A stretch of 64,000 bases of DNA from Thereva unica (GCA_949987705.1 OX465281.1:177520516-177584515); one strand, 5' to 3'. Shown: positions 41,916 through 53,445, counted from the stretch's first letter. Program-made: numbers and translations. The notes: generated by a model not told the origin, from the letters alone.

Positions 41916-44081
41916 TGTCGAGGGGGTTGTGAAGATAATGGTAATGCGTCCTCTTGAGGTGGCCTCGGTGGATCTAACTATTTATTGAGTATACTATATT
42001 GCTTATTGTATTCTACTTATCATACCCTTTCATTTGATACCCACGTCGAGGGGGTTGTGAAGAAAATGGTAATCCGCCCTCTTGAGATGACCGCCATGGA
42101 TCTAACCAGATATTGAGTATATTATATCGCTTATGGTATTCTACTTATGATACCCTTTCAATTGATACCTATGTCGAGGTGGTGGCGAAGAAATGGTAGT
42201 CCGCCCTCTTGAGAAGGCCGCCATGGATATAAAGACATAGCTTATTGTATTCTACTTATCATACCCATTCATTTGATACCCATGTCGAAGGGGGTTGTAA
42301 AGAAAATGGTAATCCGCCCTCTTGAGATGACCGCCGTGAATCTAACCAGATATTGAGTATACTATATTGCTTATTGTCTTCTACTTAAGATACCCTTTCA
42401 TTTGATAGCCATGTCGTGGGGGTTGTGTAGAAAATGGTACTGCGTCCTCTTGAGGTGGCCTCGGTGGATCTAACTATTTATTGAGTATACTATATTGCTT
42501 ATTGTATTCTACTTATCATACCCTTTGATTTGATTCCCATGTCGAGGAGGTTGAGAAGAAAATGGTAATCCGCCCTCTTGAGATGACAGCCATGGATCTA
42601 ACCATATATTGAGTATATTATATCGCTTATGGTATTCTACTTATGATACCCTTTCAATTGATACCTATGTAGAGGTGGTGGTGAAGAAATGGTAGTCCGC
42701 CCTCTTGATACAGCCGCCATGGATATAAAGACATAGCTTATTGTATTCTACTTATCATACCCTTTCATTTGATACCCATGTCGAGGGGGTTGTGAAGAAA
42801 ATGGTAATGCGTCCTCTTGAGGTGGCCTCGGTGGATCTAACTATTTATTGAGTACATATACTATATTGCTTATTGTCTTCTACTTATCATACCCTTTCAT
42901 TAGATACCCATGTCGAGGGGGTTGTGAAGAAAATGGTAATCCGCCCTCTTGAGATGACCGCCATGGATCTAACCAGATATTGAGTATATTATATCGCTTA
43001 TGGGATTCTACTTATGATACCCTTTCAATTGATACCTATGTCGAGGTGCTGGTGAAGAAATGGTAGTCCGCCCTCTTGAGACAGCCGCCATGGATATAAA
43101 GACATAGCTTATTGTATTCTACTTATCATACCCTTTCATTTGATACCCATGTCGAGGGGGTTGTGAAGAAAATGGTAATGCGTCCTCTTGAGGTGGCCTC
43201 GGTGGATCTAACTATTTATTGAGTATACTATATTGCTTATTGTCTTCTACTTATCATACCCTTTCTTTTGATACCCATGTCGAGGGGGTTGTGAAGAAAA
43301 TGGTAATCCGCCCTCTTGAGATGACCGCCATGGATCTAACCAGATATTGAGTATATTATATCGCTTATGGTATTCTACTTATGATACCCTTTCAATTGAT
43401 ACCTATGTCGAGGTGGTGGTGAAGAAATGGCAGTCCGCCCTCTTGAGACGGCCGCCATGGATATAAAGACATAGCTTATTGTATTCTACTTATCATACCC
43501 TTTCGTTTGATACCCATGTCGAGCGGGTTGTGAAGAAAATGGTACTGCGTCCTCTTGAGGTGGCCTCGGTGGATCTAACTTTTTATTGAGTATACTATAT
43601 TGCTTATTGTATTCTACTTATCATACCCTTTCATTTGATACCCATGTCGTGGGGGTTGTGAAGAAAATGGTAATGCGTCCTCTTGAGGTGGCCTCGGTGG
43701 ATCTAACTATTTATTGAGTATACTATATTGCTTATTGTCTTCTACTTATCATACCCTTTCATTTGATACCCATGTCGAGGGGATTGTGAAGAAAATGGTA
43801 ATCCGCCCTCTTGAGATGACCGCCATGGATCTAACCAGATATTGAGTATATTATATCGCTTATGGTTTCTACTTATGATACCCTTTCAATTGATACCTAT
43901 GTCGAGGTGGTGGTGAAGAAATGGTAGTCCGCCCTCTTGAGACGGCCGCCATGGATATAAAGACATAGCTTATTGTATTCTACTTATCATACCCTTTCGT
44001 TTGATACCCATGTCGAGGGGGTTGTGAAGAAAATGGTAATGCGTCCTCTTGAGGTGGCCTCGGTGGATCTAACTTTTTATC
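41914..44081 (+). repeat. Satellite array 1, A-B-C higher-order repeat
   Basis: CATGTCGAGG marks unit starts (41914, 42042, 42170, 42281, 42410, 42538...). Unit A (128 bp) has GCGTCCTCTTGAGGTGGCCT, B (128 bp) has CCGCCCTCTTGAGATGACCG, and C (111 bp) has CCGCCCTCTTGAGACGGCCG with ATATAAAGACATAGC. The order is mostly A-B-C (about 367 bp), with some skips such as A-A. Confidence 0.92.
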
Positions 44082-45127
44082 AAGGCAAGCGGTAGTTTGC
44101 CGAGTTCGTAAGGGCAAACAGCTAATGCCTTATTTACGCCTAAACATAGAAAACAAGGTGTTTTTTTTTATAAAATTATGCGATTTATCACCTTTTTATA
44201 AGCAATATAAGTAATTTTTCACTTGTAACCGATACCCAAAATATAAATAATTTATTATACCTGTGACACATTTACCATCATAATGAAAGTAACCTTCATT
44301 ATCGCGGCAAAACCCCATCATAATGAAAGTTCAAAATGAAAGTATTTTACCTTCATTTGGACTGTAATTTCGGTTAAGTGACATCTGTTGCAAAACTGGA
44401 AACTAATTTTTATAATAAATTTCCCCTCCTTTCTCCTTAAAACTGACAATTTAACAGTCAATTCAAAGCAAACAAACAAATCTGAGCCCAAGTAGTTCAA
44501 AAATAACGATGTCTCAGGAAAACTCGAGGAAAAAAAAGCAATTGTGGCCAAAAGAATCGGTTAGTATCTTATCTTTTGTCACTTGCAAATGACACATGCA
44601 AATGAAAGTAAATGTGTCACCCCATCATTTCCTTAACCATCATAATGAAAGTTACCATCATAATGAAAGTATAGTGTGTCACAGGTATTATTCCATGAGT
44701 TTTTTTTCCTATCATTCTTCGTTTTCTTTATTTTTACATTTTTTACATTTCGAATCGAACTTTTTTCTTCTCCTTCAGTCTAAAAAAGTGGGTACTCAAA
44801 ATTATTCTGTCAGATGGCGCTCTAAGTTATTTCAATTGCTCAATAAATGAGATGGTGCTACTAGTTAGTCGAAAAGTGTTTACTCGAACTGATGATGCTA
44901 GATGGCATTAGATTATTAACAAAATGTATTCATTGAAAGTAGTTAGTCGCAACTATGGTATCAGATTGCGTTAGGTACTATAAAAAACAAATTTTGAAAT
45001 GCTGAATGCCGAGATCGTAATCGTAATTTATTTCTAAAAATATGACATAATTGTTACAAGTTAGTCAAATCCAGCACTGCTGATGTCAAATGTTGGGTAA
45101 TTAACAAAAAGTGTACGCATGGTACGC
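44082..45127. repeat. Inverted-repeat arm, left (with 428-bp MITE)
   Basis: 44082-44258 plus 44692-45127 is the reverse complement, with divergence, of 47362-48011. The arm starts CAAGGCAAGCGGTAGTTTGC and ends at ATGGTACGCGTCTC. A MITE interrupts this arm only. Confidence 0.85.
44259..44686. mobile_element. MITE, 428 bp, 5-bp duplication ATTAT
   Basis: Ends ACCTGTGACACA and TGTGTCACAGGT, with subterminal CCATCATAATGAAAGT repeats (five or so copies). ATTAT flanks it (44254-44258, 44687-44691). The inverted partner arm keeps a single site at 47834-47838 (ATAAT on +), so the insertion and 5-bp duplication are directly shown. Confidence 0.9.
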
Positions 45128-46124
45128 GTCTCAAGAGGGCGGATTACCATTTTCTTCACAACCCCCTCGACATGGGTATCAAATGAAAGGGTATGATAAG
45201 TAGAATACAATAAACTATGTCTTTATATCCATGGCGGCTGTCTCAAGAGGGCGGACTACCATTTCTTCACCACCACCTCGACATAGGTATCAATTGAAAG
45301 GGTATCATAAGTAGAAACCATAAGCGATATAATATACTCAATATCTGGTTAGATCCATGGCGGTCATCTCAAGAGGGCGGATTACCATTTTCTTCACAAC
45401 CCCCTCGACATGGGTATCAAATGAAAGGGTATGATAAGTAGAAGACAATAAGCAATTGAGTATACTCAATAAATAGTTAGATCCACCGAGGCCACCTCAA
45501 GAGGACGCATTACCATTTTCTTCACAACCCCCTCGACATGGGTATCAAATGAGAGGGTATGATAAGTAGAATACAATAAGCTATGTCTCTATATCCATGG
45601 CGGCCGACTCAAGAGGGCGGAATACCATTTCTTCACCACCACCTCGACATAGGTATCAATTGAAAGGGTATCATAAGTAGAATACCATAAGCGATATAAT
45701 ATACTCAATATCTGCTTAGATCCATGGCGGTCATCTCAAGAGGGAGGATTACCATTTTCATCAAAACCCCCTCGACATGGGTATCAAATGAAAGGGAATA
45801 AGAACAACATTATAAGCGATATAGTATACTCAATATACCGTTAGATCCACGGCGGTCATCTCAAGAGGACGGATTACCATTTTCTTCACAACCCCCTCGA
45901 CATGGGTATCAAAAGAAAGGGAATGATAAGTAGAACATAATAAGCTATATAGTATACTCAATATCTGGTTAGATCCATGGCGGTCATCCCCTCGACACAA
46001 TAAGCGATTTAGTATACTCAAAATATATTTAGATCCACGGCGGTTATGTCAAGAAAGCGGATACCCATTTTCTTTACATAGCCCATCGACATGGGTATCA
46101 AATGAAAGGGTATCATAACTAGAA
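45128..46124 (-). repeat. Satellite array 2, inverted
   Basis: The same A/B/C units as 41914-44081 but on -, with more divergence toward 46000 and several broken units. Confidence 0.9.
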
Positions 46125-46662
46125 CACACTAGCATGAAATAATTAAACACGTGGATTTACGAACGAATTCAAAGGAACACTCGAATAAGGTCATTAGATC
46201 AGCATGTTGAAAGAAAAATCGAGCTGGTTATGGATCAATAATTCCATAGTACAGAAAAAATCTTGGCCGAGAAACTCGAAAGGAGCTTATGTTTGTTTTT
46301 TTTACAAAGGCAATAATATTAATTTGAATTCCTGCATTTTGTTATTTTGTTATTACCTACTTATAAAATAAATAAAAAAATATAATGAACAATTAAATAC
46401 ATAATATTTCTTTATACAGAAGATTATTTATTTTTTATTGTAGAATGTATTAAAACAAAAAAGAGTGATATCCCACCAAAAAAACATTAAAAATATGAAT
46501 TAGAAGTTCGTGGGCGCGGAAATTATTTATTGGGACAGTTTAAAACACACTTATACCAAAAAGAAGTGATATGGATTAGTCAAGATGAATCGTTAATAGC
46601 ATGAAATAATTAAACACGTGCATTTACGAACGAATTCAAAGGAATTTTACAACAATTTTAGA
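46125..46662 (+). mobile_element. USP-bearing repeat, copy 2
   Basis: Reverse complement of the 41180-41720 block. On + it encodes the USP end with stops (GH*ISMLK near 46200; WLWIN, KSWPRNSKGAYV at 46227-46290). It joins a short spacer (46663-46799) with an inverted GCATGAATCTT/AAGATTCATGC pair, then copy 3. Confidence 0.75.
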
Positions 46663-46799
46663 GCATGAATCTTAGCTGCCCTTCGAAATGTAACAAATTT
46701 TATTAGAAATACTATAGACTGAGCCACGCTGAATTCAGCAAAGATTCATGCTAGGTATACAACGAACGCGCCAGCCAAATACCTTTTTCGCGGTTGATA

Positions 46800-47012
46800 A
46801 TACTTTATTGAGTTTTAAATAAAAATTGGCAGTTATATAATTCCTTTGAATTCGTTCGTAAATGCACGTGTTTAATTATTTCATGCTATTAACGATTCAT
46901 CTTGACTAGTCCATATCACTTCTTTTTGTTATAAGTGTGTTTTAAACTGTCCCAATAAATAATTTCCGCGCCCACGAACTTCTAATTCACATTTTTAATG
47001 TTTTTTGGTGGG
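46800..47012 (-). mobile_element. USP-bearing repeat, copy 3 (end only)
   Basis: ATACTTTATTGAGTTTTAAA onward matches 41150-41365 in the same orientation, up to the GGTGGG end. It lacks the USP part and runs directly into satellite at 47013. Confidence 0.75.
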
Positions 47013-47361
47013 TTGAGTATACTATATTGCTTATGGTATTCTACTTATGATACCCTTTCAATTGATACCTATGTCGAGGTGGTGGTGAAGAAATGGTAGT
47101 CCGCCCTCTTGAGACGGCCGCCATGGATATAAAGACATAGCTTATTGTATTCTACCTATCATACCCTTTCGTTTGATACCCATGTCGAGGGGGTTGTGAA
47201 GAAAATGGTACTGCGTCCTCTTGAGGTGGCCTCGGTGGATCTTACTTTTTATTGAGTATACTATATTGCTTATTGTATTCTACTTATCATACCGTTTCAT
47301 TTGATACCCATGTCGAGGGGGTTGTGAAGAAAATGGTATTCCGCCCTCTTGAGACGCGTAC
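47013..47361 (+). repeat. Satellite array 3
   Basis: Three units (B-end/C, A, and one truncated at GAGACGCGTACC). The truncation point mirrors the start of array 2 at 45120-45128. Confidence 0.88.
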
Positions 47362-48011
47362 CATGCGTACACTTTTTGTTTATCATCGAAATTATAGGAA
47401 ATGCTATTTGACATCAACAGTGCTGGATTTGACTAACTTGTAACGAATATGTCATATTTTTAGAAATAAATTGCGATTACGATCTCGGCATTCAGTATTT
47501 CAAAATTTTACTGTACATTTGTACTGTGAACTACATGTTTTTTATAGTACCTAACGCAATCTGATACCATAGTTGCGACTAACTACTTTAAATGAATAAG
47601 TTTTGTTAATCATCTAATGCCATCTAGCATCAACAGTTCGAGTAAACACTTTTCGACTAACTAGTAGCACCATCTCATTTATTGAGCAATTGAAATAACT
47701 TAGAGCGCCATCTGACAGAATAATTTTGAGTACCCACTTTTTTAGACTGAAGGAGAAGAAAAAAGTTCGATTCGAAATGTAAAAAATGTAAAAATAAAGA
47801 AAACGAAGAATGATAGGAAAAAAAACTCATGGAATAATAAATTATTTATATTTTGGGTATCGGTTACAAGTGAAAAATTACTTATATTGCTTATAAAAAG
47901 GTGATAAATCGCATAATTTTATAAAAAAAAACACCTTGTTTTCTATGTTTAGGCGTAAATAAGGCATTAGTTGTTTGCCCTTACGAACTCGGCAAACTAC
48001 CGCTTGCCTTG
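47362..48011. repeat. Inverted-repeat arm, right
   Basis: Partner of 44082-45127. It keeps the empty site of the 428-bp MITE. Confidence 0.85.
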
Positions 48012-48798
48012 ATTTTTTAATATGGTAAAAAATTTCGCAGGGGATATGTGTATAAAACGGTGGCCCTCCGGTAATTCCCAGCAAATTGAACTACCCTTGG
48101 GAGCACTTCGAAACGTTAACATTTTTAAGGGCCACGTGATACCCAGGAAGTAAATACTTTATTAATTTCAATTTGAATGCTTGTTTTTAAATTTGAAACC
48201 CTTTTCTATCAAATGGTACTAAACCGTTCAATTTTAGCTTGGACATGTGTACCACGGAAAAATTTTCTTCATCTTTTGCTGAAGTATTTTCTTCATCTAC
48301 CGAGGACGTATTTTCTTTAGGGGTCGTCTATTAATTACGTGAGGTGATTTTTGGGATTTTGGGACCCATTTATGGCTTGAATTCACGTCGTATCCAGTTG
48401 GACCTGATAGCAAGGCGCGAACTAGGCGCGGAGACCACCCATACTCGCATTCGCGCTTGTTCACGGGGTGAGTTATTTACATTTTTGCACGAAAGCGGAA
48501 TATATGATGGTCCGTGTATTTCAAAGGTTTTTCCAGTCACGAATCTGTTTGGGCGTTTAAAGTTTTCATGAACATTTTTGCACTGGAATTAACAGTCTGC
48601 TATGCTAAACTGTCGTCTTCGCCAGTGTGTATGTAGGGAATCATGACGTCACCTGCATGCGACGGCCTTTCAGTCGGATATCTTCTTCGGGGCGTGCCTG
48701 CCAGTGGCTTGTAAGCCAATTGGGTTCTTTAGTGGAGCAGCATGTTTTACCTAATTTCACTCAGTTTTCCACCAAATCTACACTGTTTCTTGAGGAAA
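48012..48798. other. Unassigned sequence
   Basis: Contains the GGTCGTCTATTAATTACGTG motif at 48319 and a 75-residue + frame (48344-48571) without a known motif. Confidence 0.35.
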
Positions 48799-49096
48799 AA
48801 AATTTGTTGTCTGTAAAGAGGGTTTACGGACGATAGTTTAACGTGACAACGTCATGAGAAAACATTGATGAAATGATTGCATACTTTTATGAATAAAATT
48901 GAATCATTTATATTAAATTATCATTATTTTGTGTGGATACAAAAAGGAGTGAAATGAAATATTCATTTTGATTGATAAATTAGCTTTTATTTGCACTAAT
49001 GAATTCAAATATGTTTATTACTTTAATGAACAGATTATTTACAAGTAACAATGTGTAGTAACAAATTCATTTACAGCTTTTATACATGTCTGATAT

Positions 49097-49790
49097 TTAA
49101 CTTCCTGCAATCTGTGTTATTCTGTTAAGGATAGGTCGATGATAGGAAAAGTATGAAATGAATGGGAGTGTTTCAAGTGTAATGTGCCTTGAAAAAGTCA
49201 AATCAAGGGTTGTTCCTCTCAGCGTTGTTGACTTAGTAACATCTGATGTGCATTCGAGATTGTACATATCCTTAATGAATTTGAGGAATGTATCATCATT
49301 TTTCACGTTGGTGTTGAAGTCGCCACAAAGAAGATTGGTACATTGGTATCCACTTGCATGATCGGATGCACATACTGCCTGTTATGCACATACGGAAAGA
49401 GTGCTTGGTGCAGCAATACACTAATGTTTGAGAAACTTGCTCCAGGATGAATATACACTGCGCCAAGTACAATTTTAAACGTTGTATCAGCAGTGAAGCA
49501 TGTAATTTCAGCCAAGCAGACCTCGCCTGTGTTTCTGATGAGACGAGTTGTGTCCGACAATTCAACGTGGAGAGCTTTGGCCGTGGATGATGATGTTAAT
49601 TTTCGATAGATTGCCACTCCACCAGCTGCGTTTGTATCAGAATCCGATCGATTATTCTGCCTGGTTATACATTCATAATTATTGATTGGAACTGGATCAA
49701 AATTGTCACGCATCCAAGTTTCAGTCAATACCAATTAATCCGATCTTGGTATCACGGGATCCGTTTCAATATCGGCGAAGTGCGCAGACA
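49097..49790 (-). pseudogene. Helentron endonuclease, copy 2, broken
   Basis: The motifs match copy 1 (VLTETWMRD, GAVYIHPGAS, GTTLDLTFSRHI). A one-base change near 49310 shifts the frame after VPIFF, and a stop lies just before VLTET. Copy 1 is open at both points. Confidence 0.85.
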
Positions 49791-50024
49791 AACTATGAAC
49801 ATTAAGGTTTGTCACTACAGTTTGCCCAGCGTTGTTACCGTCATCACAAAATTTCACTGCTTTCGTAGTGATTGTTTGAAGGGCGTGTCCACGGAGTCGA
49901 ATGTATTCGTTACGGACATCTCACGTAGTCTGTGAGTCGTTCCCATCCCGTCTGTGTTTGAAGATAAAAGGCGCATCTTTTTCCGTGATGATGTGCAAGC
50001 CGTCTATATTCGTTACCCGACTCA

Positions 50025-50367
50025 AGCTGGTGACATATCCAAGCCGTACATGCATTGCATTCAGAGGCTCCATGAAATCCGGCGAATTTCCTCTGACACA
50101 ATATTACATGGTTGCGTTCCGTGCCGGCTTTCACACATAGCCCGAAAATCTAAGTAACGTGTTCATGTGTTTTTGTGTTTGTGCTTGGGTGTGCTATCTC
50201 GAATGCGGTAATGCCAAAGCCTGCAGAAAAAGTTGAAAGTAGCCCGACCTTTGCGTGGCATGCCTTCCATTCACGGGATATTCCGTCAGCTCGCATATGA
50301 ATACACACGCTTCTATTTTTTCTGTCAACGGATGCAATGCATGTACGGCTTACATATGTCACCAGCT
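50025..50367. mobile_element. MITE, 343 bp, 3-bp duplication
   Basis: Ends AGCTGGTGACATAT and its complement, with TCA on both sides (50022-50024, 50368-50370). Copy 1 of the Helentron has the uninterrupted site (GCGCTGAGTCGG near 38430), so the 3-bp duplication is shown directly. The ends match the 431-bp element at 52770. This suits PIF/Harbinger-type MITEs. Confidence 0.88.
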
Positions 50368-50734
50368 TCAGCGCCACGTACACCAACTGTTGTGGTTGCT
50401 CCGAGGAGTATTTATAAACAATAACAGTAAACGTCCCACCTTGCGACTTGTGAATGAAAACTGTTTTCGTTTGCATTTCACAGTTTTCGTCAGTGTAATG
50501 TTCACTATTTTCTTATACACCGGCACCCAGTTAGGAGACAGAGTGTTTGGCTTGCTTTGCTTATTGTTGACAATTTGAAAAATTTAATCTAATTAAATAT
50601 TGACAAATTTAATCAAATTTTTAAGATTACTACAATCAAATTTTTAAAATTACTACGGGACATAACGGGACAATGAGTCATCATTTTTCGTGCATGCAGC
50701 CGGCGTTCGTCGATTTAATAGACGTTGTCACGTC

Positions 50735-51125
50735 AAAAACTCGGTTCGGGAAAAACGTATGTCGCTAGCCTTAGCCTTACGCATGTCGCTCTATCAAATT
50801 TGCATCGTTGCGGGAGCAAGAACTTGCGTATTAAACCACAAAAACTGTCATCGAACCATTTACTAATGAAAGGAAGCTACATATATTTAAAATGTCCCTC
50901 TCTAGATTGTAAAAAGTGGTTTTCTCCAAGAAAGCTTGAATATCTAAGTATAATCCTGGATCAAAAGTTCTCCTTTAAACCCCAGATTGAAAGAGTAACT
51001 GGCAAGACAATTACCTGTCTCCATATTTGTCGTCAAACTCTGGGGCCTCAAACCTCAAAACTGGTACCAATCCTGCCACTCTGGAAGTCGGTCCGAGAGT
51101 GGAGTACGACTGGACGTATACAGGC
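50735..51125 (+). pseudogene. R1/I-like LINE RT thumb fragment
   Basis: + frame: RIKPQKLSSNHLL, then KLEYLSIILDQKFSFKPQIE and THTL-type CRQTLGPQTSKL blocks, the post-palm region of R1/I-like RT. It is interrupted by the MITE at 51129 and resumes at 51706 for a short distance. The preceding GSGKTYVASL (50737-50770) looks like a helicase P-loop and may belong to the Helentron rather than the LINE. Confidence 0.6.
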
Positions 51126-51128
51126 TAA

Positions 51129-51702
51129 AGCCGGCTCTACACGATGCGGTGAACGCTTGATTCTAATGTTGGCTCGAATGATTGAGTCAAATGGACTCGA
51201 CGATTAGTATGGCAAATGTCCTGCTACACGGTGGAGCGAGCGTTTGATCCAATGCAATTGATTCAAACGTTCGCCAAGTCATGTCACGTAACACCCTAGA
51301 ATAATTGTTGGCTTTCTTTAATAAAATTTACTCTTTAATGATAATTATGAATAATAATTTCTTTAATAATAATTATTAATAATATAAATAATCAATTATT
51401 AACTAATAATAATACACATACATACATAATAATAAACATACATACCTGTCAAAACCCAAATCACAGAATGAACTGATGACCGAATCGTGTAGCAGTGTGC
51501 CAAATGTCTTCCAAATGTTGGGCCGAGTGGGAAAAAAAGTGTTTGACTTGTCCCAAATACCGACAACAGCCCGAACGTGTCCAAACGCGAACGTTGGACG
51601 GTTGACATTGGACACTCGTAGCTCGAGTATCGGCCACACGATGCGTCCTACCATCAAGCGTCCAACGTTGGAAGGTGTTCACCGCATCGTGTAGAGCCGG
51701 CT
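51129..51702. mobile_element. MITE, 574 bp, TAA duplication
   Basis: Ends AGCCGGCTCTACACGATGCG and complement, about 30 bp inverted, with TAA at 51126-51128 and 51703-51705. It has AT-rich interior and CAACGTT/GTTTGAT subterminal repeats. PIF/Harbinger-like by its 3-bp TWA site. Confidence 0.88.
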
Positions 51703-51705
51703 TAA

Positions 51706-52116
51706 GGACAATTGCCCTTGGCACTACCCGCACTTATTTTCAAGTTTCTGCTCCGGCCGGTTTGATGAAGTGAAATCTAAGCCTTTCCAAAATGGATTTC
51801 CAATAGTGCTTTATTTCGAATAAAACTTGCACCAATCTGCTTTGCACTTTTTTGGCCAGTATTGATCTAGCGGCTAACCGATTTGTTAGCATCGTAGCTG
51901 TAACCTTAAGATGTGAATTATCACATTGTGTATAAAATGGCATGAAAAATTTATTGAAACATGCCCGCTCCCGCTACAGGCACGAAAATCTAAAAATATA
52001 GCAGCCAGTGGTATGTATGTTCACCTCTGTTACAGATATCAATATATAGTTGCGTGCTATACACACAATTTGACGTTGTACGTGCGGGATCGTTGCAGGC
52101 TAGGAGCGGGCGATTG
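51706..52116. other. LINE remainder and unassigned repeat
   Basis: About 35 bases continue the LINE fragment. At 51961-52113 a weak inverted pair (GCCCGCTCC..CTACAGGCACGA / TCGTTGCAGGCTAGGAGCGGGC) suggests another small element. GTTGCAGGCTAGGAGC recurs at 53309. Confidence 0.4.
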
Positions 52117-52120
52117 TTAA

Positions 52121-52766
52121 GGGGTTACATGGGTCAAAAAATCGATTTTTTTTTATTGTCTTATTAATATCTAAAACATCTCGAGAATATTATCCTAAAA
52201 TTTCAAGTCGATCCGAATAAAAGTTTCGGAGATACAGCCTTGGGAAGTTGCGCGCTCAAGGCTCAGCCCACTGCTACTCAAAACTTTAAACGCGTTTTTC
52301 TCGAAACTGTGTTTTCAAAGTCGGTTGTCAAAAGTTCTCGAAAACTACTCAACCGATCGTGATGAAATTTTACACAGGTCTTCGAGATACAATTCACGAG
52401 GACTTGAACGAAGGATTTTTTTTTTCAATCACAACTATTTAAAAAAAAAGAAATGTTGAGAAAATTTTACCAAAATTTGCATTTTTTTGTAAAAAGGTCT
52501 GCCTAAAATCCAATTTTTTTTCAATTCTGATGATCCTGTCATGAGTTGTACTGTCAACGCGAACGCACATTTTTTCCGAGGGGTCACCGGAAATGACGTC
52601 ACAATAGCGGAGTTTTGAATATTTTGTTTTGAAAATTTCAGAAAATCTTTTCCAAACATATATTTTTAAGACAGTAAAAAGTTTGAATAAAATATGTCCT
52701 TTTTTATATAAAAAAAAAATTGTTGAAAATAGACCTTTTTTCCCCCGAGTAAACCCATGTAACCCC
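52121..52766. mobile_element. MITE-like element, 646 bp, TTAA duplication
   Basis: Ends GGGGTTACATGGGT and ACCCATGTAACCCC, with TTAA on both sides (52117-52120, 52767-52770). No ORF of note. TTAA sites are used by piggyBac and Kolobok groups; the group is not assigned. Confidence 0.85.
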
Positions 52767-52769
52767 TTA

Positions 52770-53200
52770 AGCTGGTGACAGAATTTCGCTCAAACGCGGT
52801 GCGGACATTGGCTTCGCGGTGTGCGCGGATTTTTTACTTACACAAAGCTGGTGTCGCGTTCCGACTTTGACACAACCTAAAAATCAAAGTGCCAAAGTGG
52901 ACGTGATACGAAATAAATTGAAAAAGCTGTATGATTTGCGTATTAACTAGAAAAAAAACCTACAGGTTCAAAACATAAACAAAATGCCCACCAACACCAA
53001 AACACGACTCAAAACACAACATACAAACAACTTTTTCACACTGGACCGCGCGGCAACGCGCCAGAAGTAGAAAGTAAAGCAACTTACGCGGTGTGTGCAT
53101 AGTGCTCAAGCCACATTTCGTTAGTTCGCATTGCAATACACATACTTTATTCTATCCGTCAATGTCCACACCGCGTTTGAGCGAAATTCTGTCACCAGCT
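52770..53200. mobile_element. MITE, 431 bp, TTA duplication
   Basis: Ends AGCTGGTGACAGAATTTCGC and complement (about 32 bp). The right TTA is at 53201-53203. The left TTA was split by the later 646-bp insertion at the TTAA that this element created. It shares the AGCTGGTGACA end with 50025-50367. Confidence 0.85.
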
Positions 53201-53445
53201 TTATTTTTAGTCACGCGTACTGTACTTTCGTGCTAGGTGCTGGAGAATCTTATTTTTACTCAGGCGTAGCATGCCGTGAGCCGTGTCGGTGTTTTGACGC
53301 CGTTCCTGTTGCAGGCTAGGAGCAGGCGAGTTTTATTTTTATTCCGAGTAGCACTAAAGAAGGCGCTCTCAAAGATCTTATTAGATATTTGCTTTGTTTT
53401 TAAAACTACTTGGCGTATTTACAACAAAGAACAGTTGGTTACCTA
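53201..53445. other. Unassigned sequence
   Basis: No gene. It holds the second copy of GTTGCAGGCTAGGAGC. Confidence 0.35.

Larger units (their letters stand above)
48799..50730 (-). mobile_element. Helentron 3' gene end, copy 2 (inverted)
   Basis: Reverse complement of 38072-39666, with scattered substitutions and a 343-bp MITE in the helicase part. The endonuclease is on - at 49097-49790, frameshifted near 49305 and with TAA near 49736 after LVLTE. The helicase end is at 50476-50371 and 50024-49910. Confidence 0.85.

Noticed and set aside
41914..47361. CRISPR-like array
   Set aside because: Units are contiguous 111/128-bp monomers with no unique spacers in a eukaryotic TE context; this is a satellite.
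50735..50775. New ATPase gene from GSGKTYVASL
   Set aside because: Only one P-loop-like motif without further helicase motifs; at most a Helentron or chance remnant.
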